Part shown: positions 7,603 through 17,403 of the stretch, in pieces
Layout: every line of letters begins with the position of its first letter
Numbering within the stretch: the stretch's first letter is position 1
Assembly (NCBI RefSeq): GCF_004803465.1
Contig: NZ_SRSF01000001.1
Location: 1,240,501 to 1,304,500, forward strand
Direction: 5' to 3'
DNA from: Neolewinella litorea
Lineage (GTDB): Bacteria > Bacteroidota > Bacteroidia > Chitinophagales > Saprospiraceae
Length of the DNA stretch: 64,000 nt
Translations under genes and position numbers: made by a program
Notes under the pieces: model-generated
What the model was told of the DNA's origin: nothing
The model's input: the letters and a program-made list of their open reading frames with translations, nothing else
The model's database searches: none

Positions 7603-8667
7603 CTAGAAAGAAAGGCTCAATCCGACGTTGTGGGTACCCTGATAAATTCGGGTGCTTCGGTAGGCGTAGTCGACGGTAAATCGGCGGCTCACGTCGCCTC
7701 GGGCGAAGGGAACGCGGATACTGGCTCCGGCGCTGATGCCGTCGTAGATGGGCGACTGGTCGGCGGAGGTGCTGGTCGATTCGTTAGCGGCGCTCAAGTC
7801 CACCCGATACCCTACCCTGGCCAGGAACTGTTCGCGGAAGGCATACTCCAAACCGGCCCCTACCTGATCCCGACTGAAGGAGTTGGCGGTGAAGTTGCCC
7901 ACCAGGGTCACCCGCTGGTTCTCGACCTGCGTCAGGAAATCGTAGCTGGCACCGATGTTGAGCATGGAGGGCATTTCGAAGCCCGCGGCGCGCTGGGCGT
8001 AGGTAAGTTTGTAATCGGCCGACTGATCCGGATTGTCGGCGGCGGTGGCCAGGCCCTGACCCCCGTACGCCATACGGGAACCGACGTTGCGCAGGCTAAG
8101 CCCGAATTTGAATTCTTCCGCTGCCCCAGTGACGTACTGGACACCCGCGTCGATGGCAAAGCCGAAGGAGTTCACGTCACTGGTCGACTCGCTCACGCCC
8201 CGCAGGGTCAGGCCCACGGATACCTTGTTTTCGAACTGGTGGCTGTAGGTGAGCCCCACATTGATGAAGCTCAGGTTCATCAACGCTCCCGTACCCTCGG
8301 GCTGCTCGGTGGTCGTAATGGGAATATCCCCGAAGTCCAGGCTCATGACGCTGAACCCAAAGCCCCCGTTCTCCCCTACCCGGCTGGTGACACCGATGGC
8401 CTGCATGGAAATGTCGGTTCCCTGCAGGTAATTGGCGTACCCCAGCATGACCTGGGTGCCGGCGAAGCGGCTGACTCCGGCCGGATTGATGCGCATGGCC
8501 TCTACCCCCGTCACGTACGAAGTACCCAGGGAATGCAGTCCGGCGGATGGTGCCCAGGGGTTCATGAGCAACTGCGCCGCTCCGGCTTCTCCCTGCCGGT
8601 CGGGGTTACCGGCAAAGGCCGCCAGGGAAAGCAGGCTAGACAAGAACAGCAGGTAAATTTTCTTCAT
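7603..8667 (-). CDS. PorV/PorQ-family outer-membrane beta-barrel protein
   Basis: The 354-residue product begins with a Sec signal peptide (MKKIYLLFLSSLLSLAAFA) and then shows the PorV/PorQ family opening: GAAQLLMNPWAPSAGL followed by a GVEAMRINPAGVSRF segment. The rest alternates short amphipathic strands and ends in aromatic LSLSF, as outer-membrane barrels do. PorV binds T9SS cargo C-terminal signals at the translocon. This paralogue lies 44 bases after a T9SS cargo gene, which suggests a cargo-dedicated shuttle or anchor; that role is inferred. The start at 8667 is chosen because residues before it are not signal-like. Confidence 0.85.
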   Translation of the reverse strand: MKKIYLLFLSSLLSLAAFAGNPDRQGEAGAAQLLMNPWAPSAGLHSLGTSYVTGVEAMRINPAGVSRFAGTQVMLGYANYLQGTDISMQAIGVTSRVGENGGFGFSVMSLDFGDIPITTTEQPEGTGALMNLSFINVGLTYSHQFENKVSVGLTLRGVSESTSDVNSFGFAIDAGVQYVTGAAEEFKFGLSLRNVGSRMAYGGQGLATAADNPDQSADYKLTYAQRAAGFEMPSMLNIGASYDFLTQVENQRVTLVGNFTANSFSRDQVGAGLEYAFREQFLARVGYRVDLSAANESTSTSADQSPIYDGISAGASIRVPFARGDVSRRFTVDYAYRSTRIYQGTHNVGLSLSF

Positions 8668-8711
8668 GGTTCGCTGTTTGATCCGGAGGGTCAGCCGGGT
8701 GTAGGTTTGGG

Positions 8712-11700
8712 TTACAGTCCGGAGGGGTCGAACTGCCGCTGAACACCAAAGAACTTCAGGGTACGTTCCCCGAGCCCAGGGGCATCGACGTGAATGAGGT
8801 AAACCCCGCTGGCGACGGGAATGCCCTTTTGGTTGCGCAGGTCCCACTCCAGGGCGGGCGTGATCTGCCGGAAACCCACCGGCCGGCCATTACCGCGCAG
8901 CATTGCCTGCGATTCGTCGCGGTCGTACTGGCGGATGAACTTTCCGTCCAGGGAGTAAATCGTCACCGTAGCCTTGGCGGGCAGGTTCGTGATCTTCACA
9001 TTGGTCTCGAACTGACTGTCTTCGTAGATGCTGAATCCGTAGTAGGGGTTCGGCACCACGTTGATCATGTCGAGGGCCCGGTTGGTGAGCGCGGCGTCCA
9101 GTTCCGTATTGGCCTGCTTCCCATCGATGGTAAAGCGATAGGTAGGATACCCGTTGCTTTCCGGTACGCCTTCGGCATATTCAAAAGCACTGTTGACCCG
9201 CAATTTGATGGTCACGTCCTCGGGTATGATGCCGTCGGCGTAAGACTTCAGGTTCACGCCACCCGCCAGCAGCGGAAAGCCCGCCCAGGTAATATCCTGC
9301 AGGGCGCGCACCTTGGCGGTGGAGTTCGGACTGTTCCGCGGGAAAAGACGGTTGTACAGGCGCACGCCGCCGTCGTAGGGTTGATCCGTAACGTAGAAAT
9401 AGTGCTGCCCGCCGGCCGGGAAATCGTAGATGCTCAGGCCGTTGATGGGCGACTTCTCGAAAATGGTATTGGACGGATTAAAGATCATATCATCACCGTT
9501 ACTCTCGGCCACGAAAACATCCCCGAGGCGGCGCCCGTCGTAGGTGCTGTTCTCCCCCCAGAATATTTCGAGGCGCTGCCCGGTTTCCACGTCCACGGCG
9601 TAACCGGGAAACCAGCCCATACCCGTAGCGAACTGCGGGTCGATATCGGTATCCACTGCCGGCAAGCCGTCCGGACCGGCCTCGCGACTCACGCTCGGAG
9701 CATCCCGGGTGTCGAACATACGCCGGTCGTCTTCATCCTTCATGCGCTGCCCGCGGTAGGCGGCGTCCTTGTAGAAGTAGCTGCTGGTTTCGATGACCGG
9801 GCAGCGGCTCCACAGGGATTTGTCCGAAGTCAGGACGATGTTGACATTATTAAGGTCCTGGAGCGACTGTCCGCGTACCACCCCGTCATTAAGGCGGAAT
9901 TCAGACAGGTAGACCGGAGAGAGAAAGGGGATTCCCCCATCATTTTCCTGGTGATCGAGCAGGCGGTAGGGCACGATACCGGGAAATATGTCGGATAAGC
10001 CACGATCCTTGTCCAGGTCGTAGTACCGATCCTGGAAATCATCCGTTCCGACGTAGTCGAACAGGGCTTGATCGAATTCCACGTTGTTAAATCCGAGGGA
10101 AAGGTTATCGGGAATGAAGAGCAACCAGCGGTCGGCCTCCGTGCTGTCGTAATCCAGGGATCCGCCGATAGCGCCGTTGCGTCCAGCCCCGGTGGTTCCG
10201 GGTTCAGGAACGTCACCGATGCGCACGGAGAAACCGAATTCACCGATGATCTGCTCGTTGTTCGAGTCGATGGGCCGCTCGCTCACCACCGTCGGTACTC
10301 CGCAGTCGTTTAGGCAGCGTAGGGTCCACCGCACTGGTGCGGTTAGGCGGTCGTCACTCATATTGTTGTCCACGAAGGTCAGTTCGTACTCTCCGTCCTT
10401 CACGTCCAGCGGGTTGGCGACGAACACGTCGATGGGTCCGGCACCACGGTCGTAGGTGAGCTCCCCATCGAAGGGTTGACCGGCGGCGATGGCCGCCTCG
10501 ATTTCGGCTACGGTTTCGTCGGTCAAATCCAGGAAGTTGCCGTTGTTGCCTTTACCACTCAGTCGGGTGACGCTGGCCTCGTCGCCGTAATCGGCGCGCA
10601 GGTCACGGTCCAGGATCGGGCGCGGAATGGCGGTATAGAAAGCGTTACCCGTCAGCGCGTCGCCGATGTTGCGGCTGGAGGCGATGTACTGGGTGGGCTG
10701 CCCGGGACTGTCCGGATCGAAGGGATCGTATTCCTCGTAGTTGTTGTAGGCGTAGGCCACTACCGTGAAGTAGTACCTACGGTGATTGATCAGGCGGGTA
10801 TCGTTGCCGCTGGCGAAGGCATCCTGGGTGATGCTGATGCTGTGGCGGATGCCCTCGTCCTGTCCCGCCACGCGGAGCTCGGGAACGAAGTAAGTCTGAC
10901 CAAGAGGATTGCGGTCCTCTTCCTCGGAACTGATGCCCGTCCAGTTGAACAGTCGGGTCACCCCGTTGTCAAGGTCGTAGGTGGCGATTTCCCGCACCCG
11001 GTCCGGGTCTCCGATGTCGGCGAGGGTCACGTCGGGACCGGCAAACTGGAAAATGCGGTACCCCTCGAAGCGGTACAGGCTATCGGCTCCGGCGGGGATA
11101 CCGAGACCTTCTTCCTGGTAGCCCTCCATGAAGTTGTTGCTCACCGGGCTGTTGGAAAAGAGCATCACCACCTCACGGTCGAGCTCCAGCAGGTCTACGT
11201 CGGGCGCATCCGGCCCATCGAGCAGGTCAAAGCAGTTATCAAAGAGCGACTGCGCCAGGTCGTCCGCTTGCTGCAGGCGCTGGATGGAGGGGGCGGGGTA
11301 GGTTTGGTCCGGCACCCACACCACGCCGATGATGAGTTCGTTCACGGCCCCCGGCTGGAGGGTGAAGGGACCCGAGGCCTGGATGGTACGGCGGTCGCCG
11401 AAGGGCAGGTCTTCGGTGGTCATGTTCCAGCCGCGGACGTTCGGCGGGTCCGGGAAGGCGTAGCGAGTGGCCGGTGCACCGCCCTCGTCGTAGCCATCGC
11501 CGGCACTTTGCAGTAACGCGCCGTTACGCCAGCGGCCCTGCAGGTAGTTGTAGTACTCTTCGGCAGTGCTTGGGTCCGTGGTGGCGGGGGGAGGCCCGCC
11601 CACTCCGGCGTTGTTGTAGTAGACGAAAGAACTCATGCCGAGTTCCCGTTCCCCGATCTGGTTACCGTTGATGTCGTAGATCGGAGCGCGCGGCCCGCGG

Positions 11701-12818
11701 AAGTAATCCACGCCCAGAATGGGAATTTCGTCGCAGTAGGTTTCCACCCCGCCATCGCAGGTACAGCCCTGCGCACCGTCCAGTTCATCCTCATTGTAGA
11801 CGTAGGCCAGGGAGCGGGTGGTATCGCTGCCGATATAATCGTCGGTGGCGCAACCTAGGTCGGGATCCACCCACATGGCGAAATAGGTATCCAGAATATC
11901 CTCCTGCGCCCGATTGATGAGCTTGTAGCGCTGGAAGGTCATGTTGTTGATATCGTCGGAAGTCGTGTAGGCGAAAGCCTGCACCTGTACTTCCATTTGA
12001 ATCTGCAGGGGGGTATTCGATTGGCGGTGGGTATTGCCGGCGTCGTTATAGATCCAGAAGGTCATTTCCTCCGGGAACTGGGGGGTTTCCCCACAGCCGC
12101 GGATCTCGATGATGGGGTAATCCCCCAGGGTGGGATCGTAAAGGCCGTCGAGGTCCTCATCCCAGAAACCGGCCAGGCCGCCCCCCTCGTTCGGATTCGG
12201 GAGCTGGAAACCGTTCACTTCGGCGAAGTAGGGATTGCCCACCGAAGGCCAGCCCAAAATATCCCGAGGAATATCGTCCGGATCCAGGGGCAGGGCATCG
12301 TTATCCAGGGCCTGCTGGTAGGCGGTCCGCAACTGACGGATACTTTCCCCCTTGACGGTAAAGAAGCGGTCCCAGCGCTCGCAGGTGTCGCGCTGGATGG
12401 TACCCTGCGGCGTGAGGGGCCCGGGATAGTAGTCGAACTGCCCGGAACTGCGCCCGTAATCCTGGGCAGCCACCTTCAGTCCGCCCCCCGGATCGCGGCC
12501 GCCCAGCCAGACGGCACCGGCAAAAATGGAACTTACCTCGGGTACGCCGGGAGGGGGTTTGGGCACGATGTACCGCCCGTTGTCGCCGTCCCACCAGACG
12601 TCGCCCCCGGTGGTAAGGCGGGCCCGCACGTTGTTGATCTCCATGTCCGTCTGCCGGGTGGCATTGTCGCAGGCTTCCCGGAAATCGATGCGCTCCTGCT
12701 CGGAACGCGACGGCCGACTACCCTGCCGATCGCCGGGTCCCTTGGCGGCGGAAACCGGCTGAGGCACTGCCAGTACCGCGGAAAGCAGGACAGCCACTAG
12801 GAGGGAGGATAGGCGCAT
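8712..12818 (-). CDS. Large secreted protein with T9SS C-terminal sorting domain
   Basis: This 1368-residue protein starts with a Sec signal peptide (MRLSSLLVAVLLSAVLAVPQPVSA). The body has many beta-strand segments and acidic, calcium-site-like loops (for example DEDLDGLYDPTLGDYP); I recognise no catalytic domain. Near residue 690 is a fibronectin-like strand RRYYFTVVAYAYNNYEEYDP. The last 110 residues form a T9SS type A-like domain: NVVPNPYYGFSIYE, VTIYSLDGKFIRQY, WDLRNQKGIPVASGVYLIHV. It should be exported through the T9SS and held at the cell surface. It lies between a TonB-dependent receptor (41-base gap) and a PorV/PorQ-like gene (44-base gap), an operon that suggests the three products act together. 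Ligand unknown. Confidence 0.85.
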   Translation of the reverse strand: MRLSSLLVAVLLSAVLAVPQPVSAAKGPGDRQGSRPSRSEQERIDFREACDNATRQTDMEINNVRARLTTGGDVWWDGDNGRYIVPKPPPGVPEVSSIFAGAVWLGGRDPGGGLKVAAQDYGRSSGQFDYYPGPLTPQGTIQRDTCERWDRFFTVKGESIRQLRTAYQQALDNDALPLDPDDIPRDILGWPSVGNPYFAEVNGFQLPNPNEGGGLAGFWDEDLDGLYDPTLGDYPIIEIRGCGETPQFPEEMTFWIYNDAGNTHRQSNTPLQIQMEVQVQAFAYTTSDDINNMTFQRYKLINRAQEDILDTYFAMWVDPDLGCATDDYIGSDTTRSLAYVYNEDELDGAQGCTCDGGVETYCDEIPILGVDYFRGPRAPIYDINGNQIGERELGMSSFVYYNNAGVGGPPPATTDPSTAEEYYNYLQGRWRNGALLQSAGDGYDEGGAPATRYAFPDPPNVRGWNMTTEDLPFGDRRTIQASGPFTLQPGAVNELIIGVVWVPDQTYPAPSIQRLQQADDLAQSLFDNCFDLLDGPDAPDVDLLELDREVVMLFSNSPVSNNFMEGYQEEGLGIPAGADSLYRFEGYRIFQFAGPDVTLADIGDPDRVREIATYDLDNGVTRLFNWTGISSEEEDRNPLGQTYFVPELRVAGQDEGIRHSISITQDAFASGNDTRLINHRRYYFTVVAYAYNNYEEYDPFDPDSPGQPTQYIASSRNIGDALTGNAFYTAIPRPILDRDLRADYGDEASVTRLSGKGNNGNFLDLTDETVAEIEAAIAAGQPFDGELTYDRGAGPIDVFVANPLDVKDGEYELTFVDNNMSDDRLTAPVRWTLRCLNDCGVPTVVSERPIDSNNEQIIGEFGFSVRIGDVPEPGTTGAGRNGAIGGSLDYDSTEADRWLLFIPDNLSLGFNNVEFDQALFDYVGTDDFQDRYYDLDKDRGLSDIFPGIVPYRLLDHQENDGGIPFLSPVYLSEFRLNDGVVRGQSLQDLNNVNIVLTSDKSLWSRCPVIETSSYFYKDAAYRGQRMKDEDDRRMFDTRDAPSVSREAGPDGLPAVDTDIDPQFATGMGWFPGYAVDVETGQRLEIFWGENSTYDGRRLGDVFVAESNGDDMIFNPSNTIFEKSPINGLSIYDFPAGGQHYFYVTDQPYDGGVRLYNRLFPRNSPNSTAKVRALQDITWAGFPLLAGGVNLKSYADGIIPEDVTIKLRVNSAFEYAEGVPESNGYPTYRFTIDGKQANTELDAALTNRALDMINVVPNPYYGFSIYEDSQFETNVKITNLPAKATVTIYSLDGKFIRQYDRDESQAMLRGNGRPVGFRQITPALEWDLRNQKGIPVASGVYLIHVDAPGLGERTLKFFGVQRQFDPSGL

Positions 12819-12859
12819 GTTCGGGAAGGTTGTTGGGGTTAGGGCGGTCGGGGTGGGGA

Positions 12860-15800
12860 TCATATACCAAAGCGAATGCCCACGTACATCCGGCGGGGAA
12901 GACTGAAAAAATCCGAGTTGAGGACCCGCCACTGGTAGCTGTCCAGGTAGGACTCCACCGGGCGCGTACCGCCGCGCAGGCTTTCCACCTGGTCGCGGCC
13001 GAAACTGCTCTGCAAAAAGCCGGGATCGTCCGGTGATCCCGTGGCCGAGTATACGCCGATGATGTTGCGGCGGTCCAGGATGTTGCTTACCCGGAAATAC
13101 ACGTTCACACCCCCGCTTCCGGCCACCTGGAAGTTCTTTTCAATCTGGCCGTTCAGCGTGAAATTCCACGGATTACGGCTGCCGTTGATGGCGCCGCGGG
13201 TGCCACTGCCCCCGAGTTCGGAAGGGATGAACGTAGCGGTGTAGGGCCGGCCGGATACCGTTACGCCCTGCAGGTTGATGCCAGAATTATCGAGCCACCG
13301 CGGAGTACCGTTGCGGCTGTCGAAGCGGTAGTCGACCACCAGGTTGAAACGGTGGCGCTCGTCAAAACTTAAAGGGAACAGGGTGCGCAGGTTACCGCGG
13401 TTGGTCAGACCCCGCTGACTGGTTGAATTTGATCCGGTGCCATCGGCGAATTGCAGGGTGTAGTTAGCATTGACGGTCACGTTGCTCGTCCGTCGCAGGT
13501 CGTAGGTAAAGCTGAACCCCTTAACGGTACCGAAATCCTGGTTGTCGTAGGTGGTATACTGGTTCACCAGCGGAACCGGGAAGTAGGTCCGCAACTGGAT
13601 CATGTCGCGCAACTCCTTGTAGTAAGCCGCCAGGGTAATCGCCGAAGCGTTGCTGAGTTTGGTTTTGAAACCTACCTCGTAGTCGATGGTCCGCTCCGGG
13701 CGCAGCGCCGGATTGTTAAATGGAGCATTGGGCGAACCGGGTCGTTCCACGAAGTAGTAGTAATCGAGGGCGGTAGCCAGCGTATTACTTGCAGGTCGTT
13801 GCACCAGCACGTCGTAGTGGGCAAAGAAGTTAGCCTCCCCGGAAATGGGAAAAGAGAAGGCCAGGCGGGGCATCAGATTGAACTGCACCTCGTAGTCCTC
13901 GAAGGAGGTTGCCGTGGTGAAGTCCTCCGACTTAATGAAGTTGTTAGATTGCTGGGCGGCGGGGTTGGCGTAGCGGGGAAAAACGAGGCCGGTGCGAATA
14001 CCCTCGATTTCCTGCGGACCGTTCGTGGGCGTACCGTCGGCCCGGAACCAGTTGTCGTTGAAGCGGTAGGCACGCACGTCGGTCCCCCCCTCCTCGGTGG
14101 TGTAGACCACGTAGTCGCTGCCGATGTTGCCCGGCCGTTCTCCACCGAAATTGGCATGAAAGTCCTCGGCCCCAATGATCTCATACAGGCTGTACGGGTC
14201 CTTGAGCACCTTGGTGTTGGCGTCGTAGCGGTCGGCGCGCACCCCGATCCGGAAGATCATGCTGTTGATGGTAAACTTGTCCTGCAGATAGGCCGAAGCG
14301 TAAATGGGCCGGTTCGGGGCAACGGTGAACCTACGGTCGCCCGTGACCGGGTCGATAGCGAAGAAGTCGTCAAAGGTGCCCTCCACCTCATTGCCTAGAT
14401 AATCGTAGCCGATATAATCCACGAGCTGGGCAAAAGTGAGTTCCTGGGCGCTGAACTGATCCAGGGAAAGCTGGTCGGGCGAAAGCCCGTCGATGTTGAC
14501 GTACTGATCCAGCGGGATGCCGAGGTCTTCCCGGATGCGGCGATAGAAGGTGCCGGCGTCGGCTTCGATGGTGGGCGCCACCACGTTCGCTGGCCCCTGG
14601 TAGCTGAAGAACCCTTCCCCCAGGGAAACATCGATGGTATTGATCACGCGGTTGGCGGTGTCGACGGCATTGAGGTGGCGGTTGATGAGTTGCCGGCCGG
14701 CGGTCCATAGTCCGCTCGGACTCAGGCTATACTGGCGGTTGACGCGCTGCTCGTACACCACGCCGAACTGGATGCTGTGCCGGCTCTTGTCCGAATCTCC
14801 GGGCACCAGCTCAAAGTTGGCGTTGGCGTTGAAGGTGTAGGTATCGTTGTCCTGACGGAAAAAGGAGTTGTAAACCGTACCCACGTTGGCGTGAAAGCCC
14901 CAGCTGTCGCGGTAGAGCGTCTGGGTCCTGCCGTTCACCGAGGCAAAGCGGTCCAGGGTGGGAATGGGAAGGCCTTCCGGGGTAAGCTGCGCAATGCCCA
15001 GCACCCCGTAAGTGGCCGTCGTGAAACTCTGGTCGCCACCGTAGCCGAGGAAGTTGTTGTAGTTGGACAAGATGGGGTTGGCCGAGGTAGTGGGGTCGAA
15101 ACGCCGCAATACCTCGCGGTAATCGGCCTGGAATGCCCCGATCGGGGAACCGGTTTCGTCGAGCTCAAGTCCGAACACCGGGATATAGTCGATGTCAAAG
15201 CGCCCTACGTAACCGTAATCGAAGAAGCGATCCTGGTGCACGGGGTCCGCCACACTGAACTGGTTGTTCTCGACGCCCAGCAGGAGGGTATAACTGGCGT
15301 TCTGGACCACGCTGGTATTGTTCCCGCGCTCGCCGGCCACACCTGAGCCGCCCAGGCGGTGGCGGAAGCGGAAGTTGCCCCGATAGTCGGCCCTTTCGGA
15401 GGTAGGATTCCGCGAGGCGTTATACGTGCGCCAGGTATTGCCGAAAGACTCGCTGGGCGTGAATTGGTCGTTGAAGTTGCCGTAGTACCCAGACAACGAA
15501 ACATCGATGGCGTCGCTCAGGCGCGCGTCCAGCTTGCCGTTCAGGTTGAGGTTGGCGGCGGACTCGAAGGGGCGGGTCCGAAGGGCATCCACGTCCTTGT
15601 CGGTGAGGAAATCAGCGGCCACGAAGGGTAGTCCGCCGCGCAGGATGACCGGATTGGCCTCCAGATCAGCGATAATGTCCTCCCGGGCGCGATAGACTGG
15701 TACGGCACTGGGATCGTCGTCCCGCTGGTAGGTATACCGACCGCTCAGTCGGAAGCCCAGAATGGCCCGGTCGGTACCGCGCTTGATGAGCGGTCCGGAT

Positions 15801-16558
15801 ACAGCCACGCCCACCAGACTGTTGCCGTAGTTGTCCAGTCCCTCACTGGTCTCCGCCTCGGCGTTTACATTGAATTCGGTACTGGGCCCCTTGGTGGTCA
15901 CCGAGATGATGCCCCCGGTCACGTCGCCATAGCGCGCTTCCAGGCCACCGGTGATTACCTGCAGTTGTTCGATTTCGGATTCGGGAAGCAGGCTCCCGCG
16001 CACGCGCACGCCATCCACGTAGTAGTCGGTGGCATTTGACCGCGACCCACGGATGGTGATGGCAGAACCCTCGTCGGCGGAGGCGGCCCCGGCCGTGATC
16101 GAGGCCAGTTGGTTGATGTTCCGGGTGGGCAGGCGCTGGATCTCGCTGGCGGTGATCGTCTGTCCGGAGGTGGTATTGTCCACCTCGATCAGGGGTACCT
16201 CGTAATCGGTGACCACTACTACTTCCAAGTTGACGCCGCCCTCATTGCTCACTTCAACGTCGGCCGTGTTGGTGCGTCCGGGCAGGACTGGAATCCCGGC
16301 CAGCTTGGTCGGTGGATATCCTGTATAGTTGACCTCGATGTCGTAGGTGCCGGGGTCGATGTTGGAAAAGAAGTAGTTGCCGCTCAGGTCCGTCGTAGTA
16401 CCCTGAAAGAAACTTCCGTCCTTGAACAGGGAAACGGCCGCAAAGGCCAGCGGCTCCCCTCCCCCACCGGTATCCGTCACTTTCCCCGACAATGCGGTTT
16501 GGGCAGTGGCGACCAGCGCGAACAGCAGGAAGCAGGTGAGGAGTAAGGGTCTTTTCAT
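12860..16558 (-). CDS. TonB-dependent receptor with carboxypeptidase-like regulatory domain
   Basis: The 1232-residue outer-membrane protein has a signal peptide (to about residue 19, ending VATAQ), a CarboxypepD_reg-like beta-sandwich (about 22-110), a plug domain (SGQTITASEIQRLPTRNINQLASI..., TIRGSRSNATDYYVDGVRVRG, GGLEARYGDVTGGIISVTTKG, about 132-225), and a long 22-stranded barrel. The C terminus ends in RRMYVGIRFGI, with the aromatic/hydrophobic close typical of barrels. It lacks the SusC-specific extended signature that I would expect beside a SusD gene, and no susD is present. It heads the operon with the T9SS cargo and PorV-like genes. Substrate unknown. Confidence 0.93.
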   Translation of the reverse strand: MKRPLLLTCFLLFALVATAQTALSGKVTDTGGGGEPLAFAAVSLFKDGSFFQGTTTDLSGNYFFSNIDPGTYDIEVNYTGYPPTKLAGIPVLPGRTNTADVEVSNEGGVNLEVVVVTDYEVPLIEVDNTTSGQTITASEIQRLPTRNINQLASITAGAASADEGSAITIRGSRSNATDYYVDGVRVRGSLLPESEIEQLQVITGGLEARYGDVTGGIISVTTKGPSTEFNVNAEAETSEGLDNYGNSLVGVAVSGPLIKRGTDRAILGFRLSGRYTYQRDDDPSAVPVYRAREDIIADLEANPVILRGGLPFVAADFLTDKDVDALRTRPFESAANLNLNGKLDARLSDAIDVSLSGYYGNFNDQFTPSESFGNTWRTYNASRNPTSERADYRGNFRFRHRLGGSGVAGERGNNTSVVQNASYTLLLGVENNQFSVADPVHQDRFFDYGYVGRFDIDYIPVFGLELDETGSPIGAFQADYREVLRRFDPTTSANPILSNYNNFLGYGGDQSFTTATYGVLGIAQLTPEGLPIPTLDRFASVNGRTQTLYRDSWGFHANVGTVYNSFFRQDNDTYTFNANANFELVPGDSDKSRHSIQFGVVYEQRVNRQYSLSPSGLWTAGRQLINRHLNAVDTANRVINTIDVSLGEGFFSYQGPANVVAPTIEADAGTFYRRIREDLGIPLDQYVNIDGLSPDQLSLDQFSAQELTFAQLVDYIGYDYLGNEVEGTFDDFFAIDPVTGDRRFTVAPNRPIYASAYLQDKFTINSMIFRIGVRADRYDANTKVLKDPYSLYEIIGAEDFHANFGGERPGNIGSDYVVYTTEEGGTDVRAYRFNDNWFRADGTPTNGPQEIEGIRTGLVFPRYANPAAQQSNNFIKSEDFTTATSFEDYEVQFNLMPRLAFSFPISGEANFFAHYDVLVQRPASNTLATALDYYYFVERPGSPNAPFNNPALRPERTIDYEVGFKTKLSNASAITLAAYYKELRDMIQLRTYFPVPLVNQYTTYDNQDFGTVKGFSFTYDLRRTSNVTVNANYTLQFADGTGSNSTSQRGLTNRGNLRTLFPLSFDERHRFNLVVDYRFDSRNGTPRWLDNSGINLQGVTVSGRPYTATFIPSELGGSGTRGAINGSRNPWNFTLNGQIEKNFQVAGSGGVNVYFRVSNILDRRNIIGVYSATGSPDDPGFLQSSFGRDQVESLRGGTRPVESYLDSYQWRVLNSDFFSLPRRMYVGIRFGI

Positions 16559-16945
16559 ATACTAGCGTTTGCCGGGGCGGACGGCCGCGTCGCAACGGTC
16601 TCCACAAAAGTGCAAAACTGCCGGCGAATATTCGTTAAGCGTAAGGACCGGGTACCACGAACGACAAATTTTGCCCCCGGCCCGCCCGGCACCCGCCCCC
16701 AAGCCATTATCAATATCGTGTGAAGCTCCCTTCCACCCGGCAGTGCAGTCTCGCAACACTGGCGCAACACGATGTTCAGATTTAGACTGCGAACGAAAAC
16801 GGTCACGCCAATTTGCAATCAATTTTAAATTAATCGGTTATGCATTAAACTTTTTCCGTATGTGTGGTGTTATATTAGTGTATTTTGATTTGAAAACAAG
16901 CGGACATATCAGGGAGCAACTGCCCTGGGTACCGCAACTAAAAAC
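16559..16945. other. 387-bp divergent intergenic region
   Basis: This gap separates the TonB-receptor operon (minus) from the PRC-barrel gene (plus) and should hold both promoters. The first 180 bases are GC-rich; about 16800-16890 turns sharply AT-rich, consistent with a promoter for the PRC-barrel gene (TATATTAG at 16870-16877 is near the TAnnTTTG box). No RNA gene or convincing coding frame is visible; short frames here have atypical composition. Confidence 0.5.
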
Positions 16946-17326
16946 ATGACCATAATGAGAAACCTTATTCTTTCCTCTACTTCCATCACCGGAACCAACG
17001 TAACCAACACTAAAGGCGAAAGCCTCGGAGAAATTAAAGACCTGATGATCGATACCGAAAACGGTACCGTGAATTACGCTGTACTCTCCTTCGGCGGCTT
17101 CCTGGGCCTTGGCGACAAATACTTTGCCATCCCGTTCGAAGCCTTCACCATCAATACCGTCACGGAGAAGTTCGTGCTCAATGTATCGAAGGATCGCCTG
17201 GAGAATGCACCCGGATTTGACAAGAACAACTGGCCCAAGTCCAGTGATCACCAATACTGGGATAGCCTCCACAAGCACTACGGCGTAGAGCGTCGCTCCT
17301 ACGCACGAGAAACACAGATGGCCTGA
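16946..17326 (+). CDS. PRC-barrel domain protein
   Basis: The 126-residue product contains one PRC-barrel (about residues 10-80: GTNVTNTKGESLGEIKDLMID, VNYAVLSFGGFLGLGDKYFAIPFEAF), a fold found in RimM and photosynthetic reaction-centre H subunits. The tail DNNWP-like segment and the final basic stretch (HYGVERRSYARETQMA) match small stress-associated PRC-barrel proteins of Bacteroidota. An internal ATG at 16955 is an alternative start. It is monocistronic, with a strong terminator 38 bases downstream. Function is not known. Confidence 0.88.
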   Translation: MTIMRNLILSSTSITGTNVTNTKGESLGEIKDLMIDTENGTVNYAVLSFGGFLGLGDKYFAIPFEAFTINTVTEKFVLNVSKDRLENAPGFDKNNWPKSSDHQYWDSLHKHYGVERRSYARETQMA

Positions 17327-17363
17327 TTAGACCTTCTGTAGAACAGACACTATAAACCCTGTA

Positions 17364-17403
17364 AGCCCGCAACAGCCCCGCGCTGTGGTGGGCTTTTTTT
17401 TTA
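17364..17403 (+). terminator. Rho-independent terminator of the PRC-barrel gene
   Basis: A 13-bp stem (AGCCCGCAACAGC against GCTGTGGTGGGCT, two mismatches) with a five-base loop is followed by nine or more T residues. The T-tract runs into the stop codon of the convergent amidohydrolase gene. On the minus strand no U-tract follows, so it acts on the plus strand. Confidence 0.9.

Noticed and set aside
16555-16822. 86- to 87-codon frames upstream of the TonB receptor gene
   Set aside because: Arg/Cys-rich composition, no motif, and located where the promoter of the receptor operon is expected.
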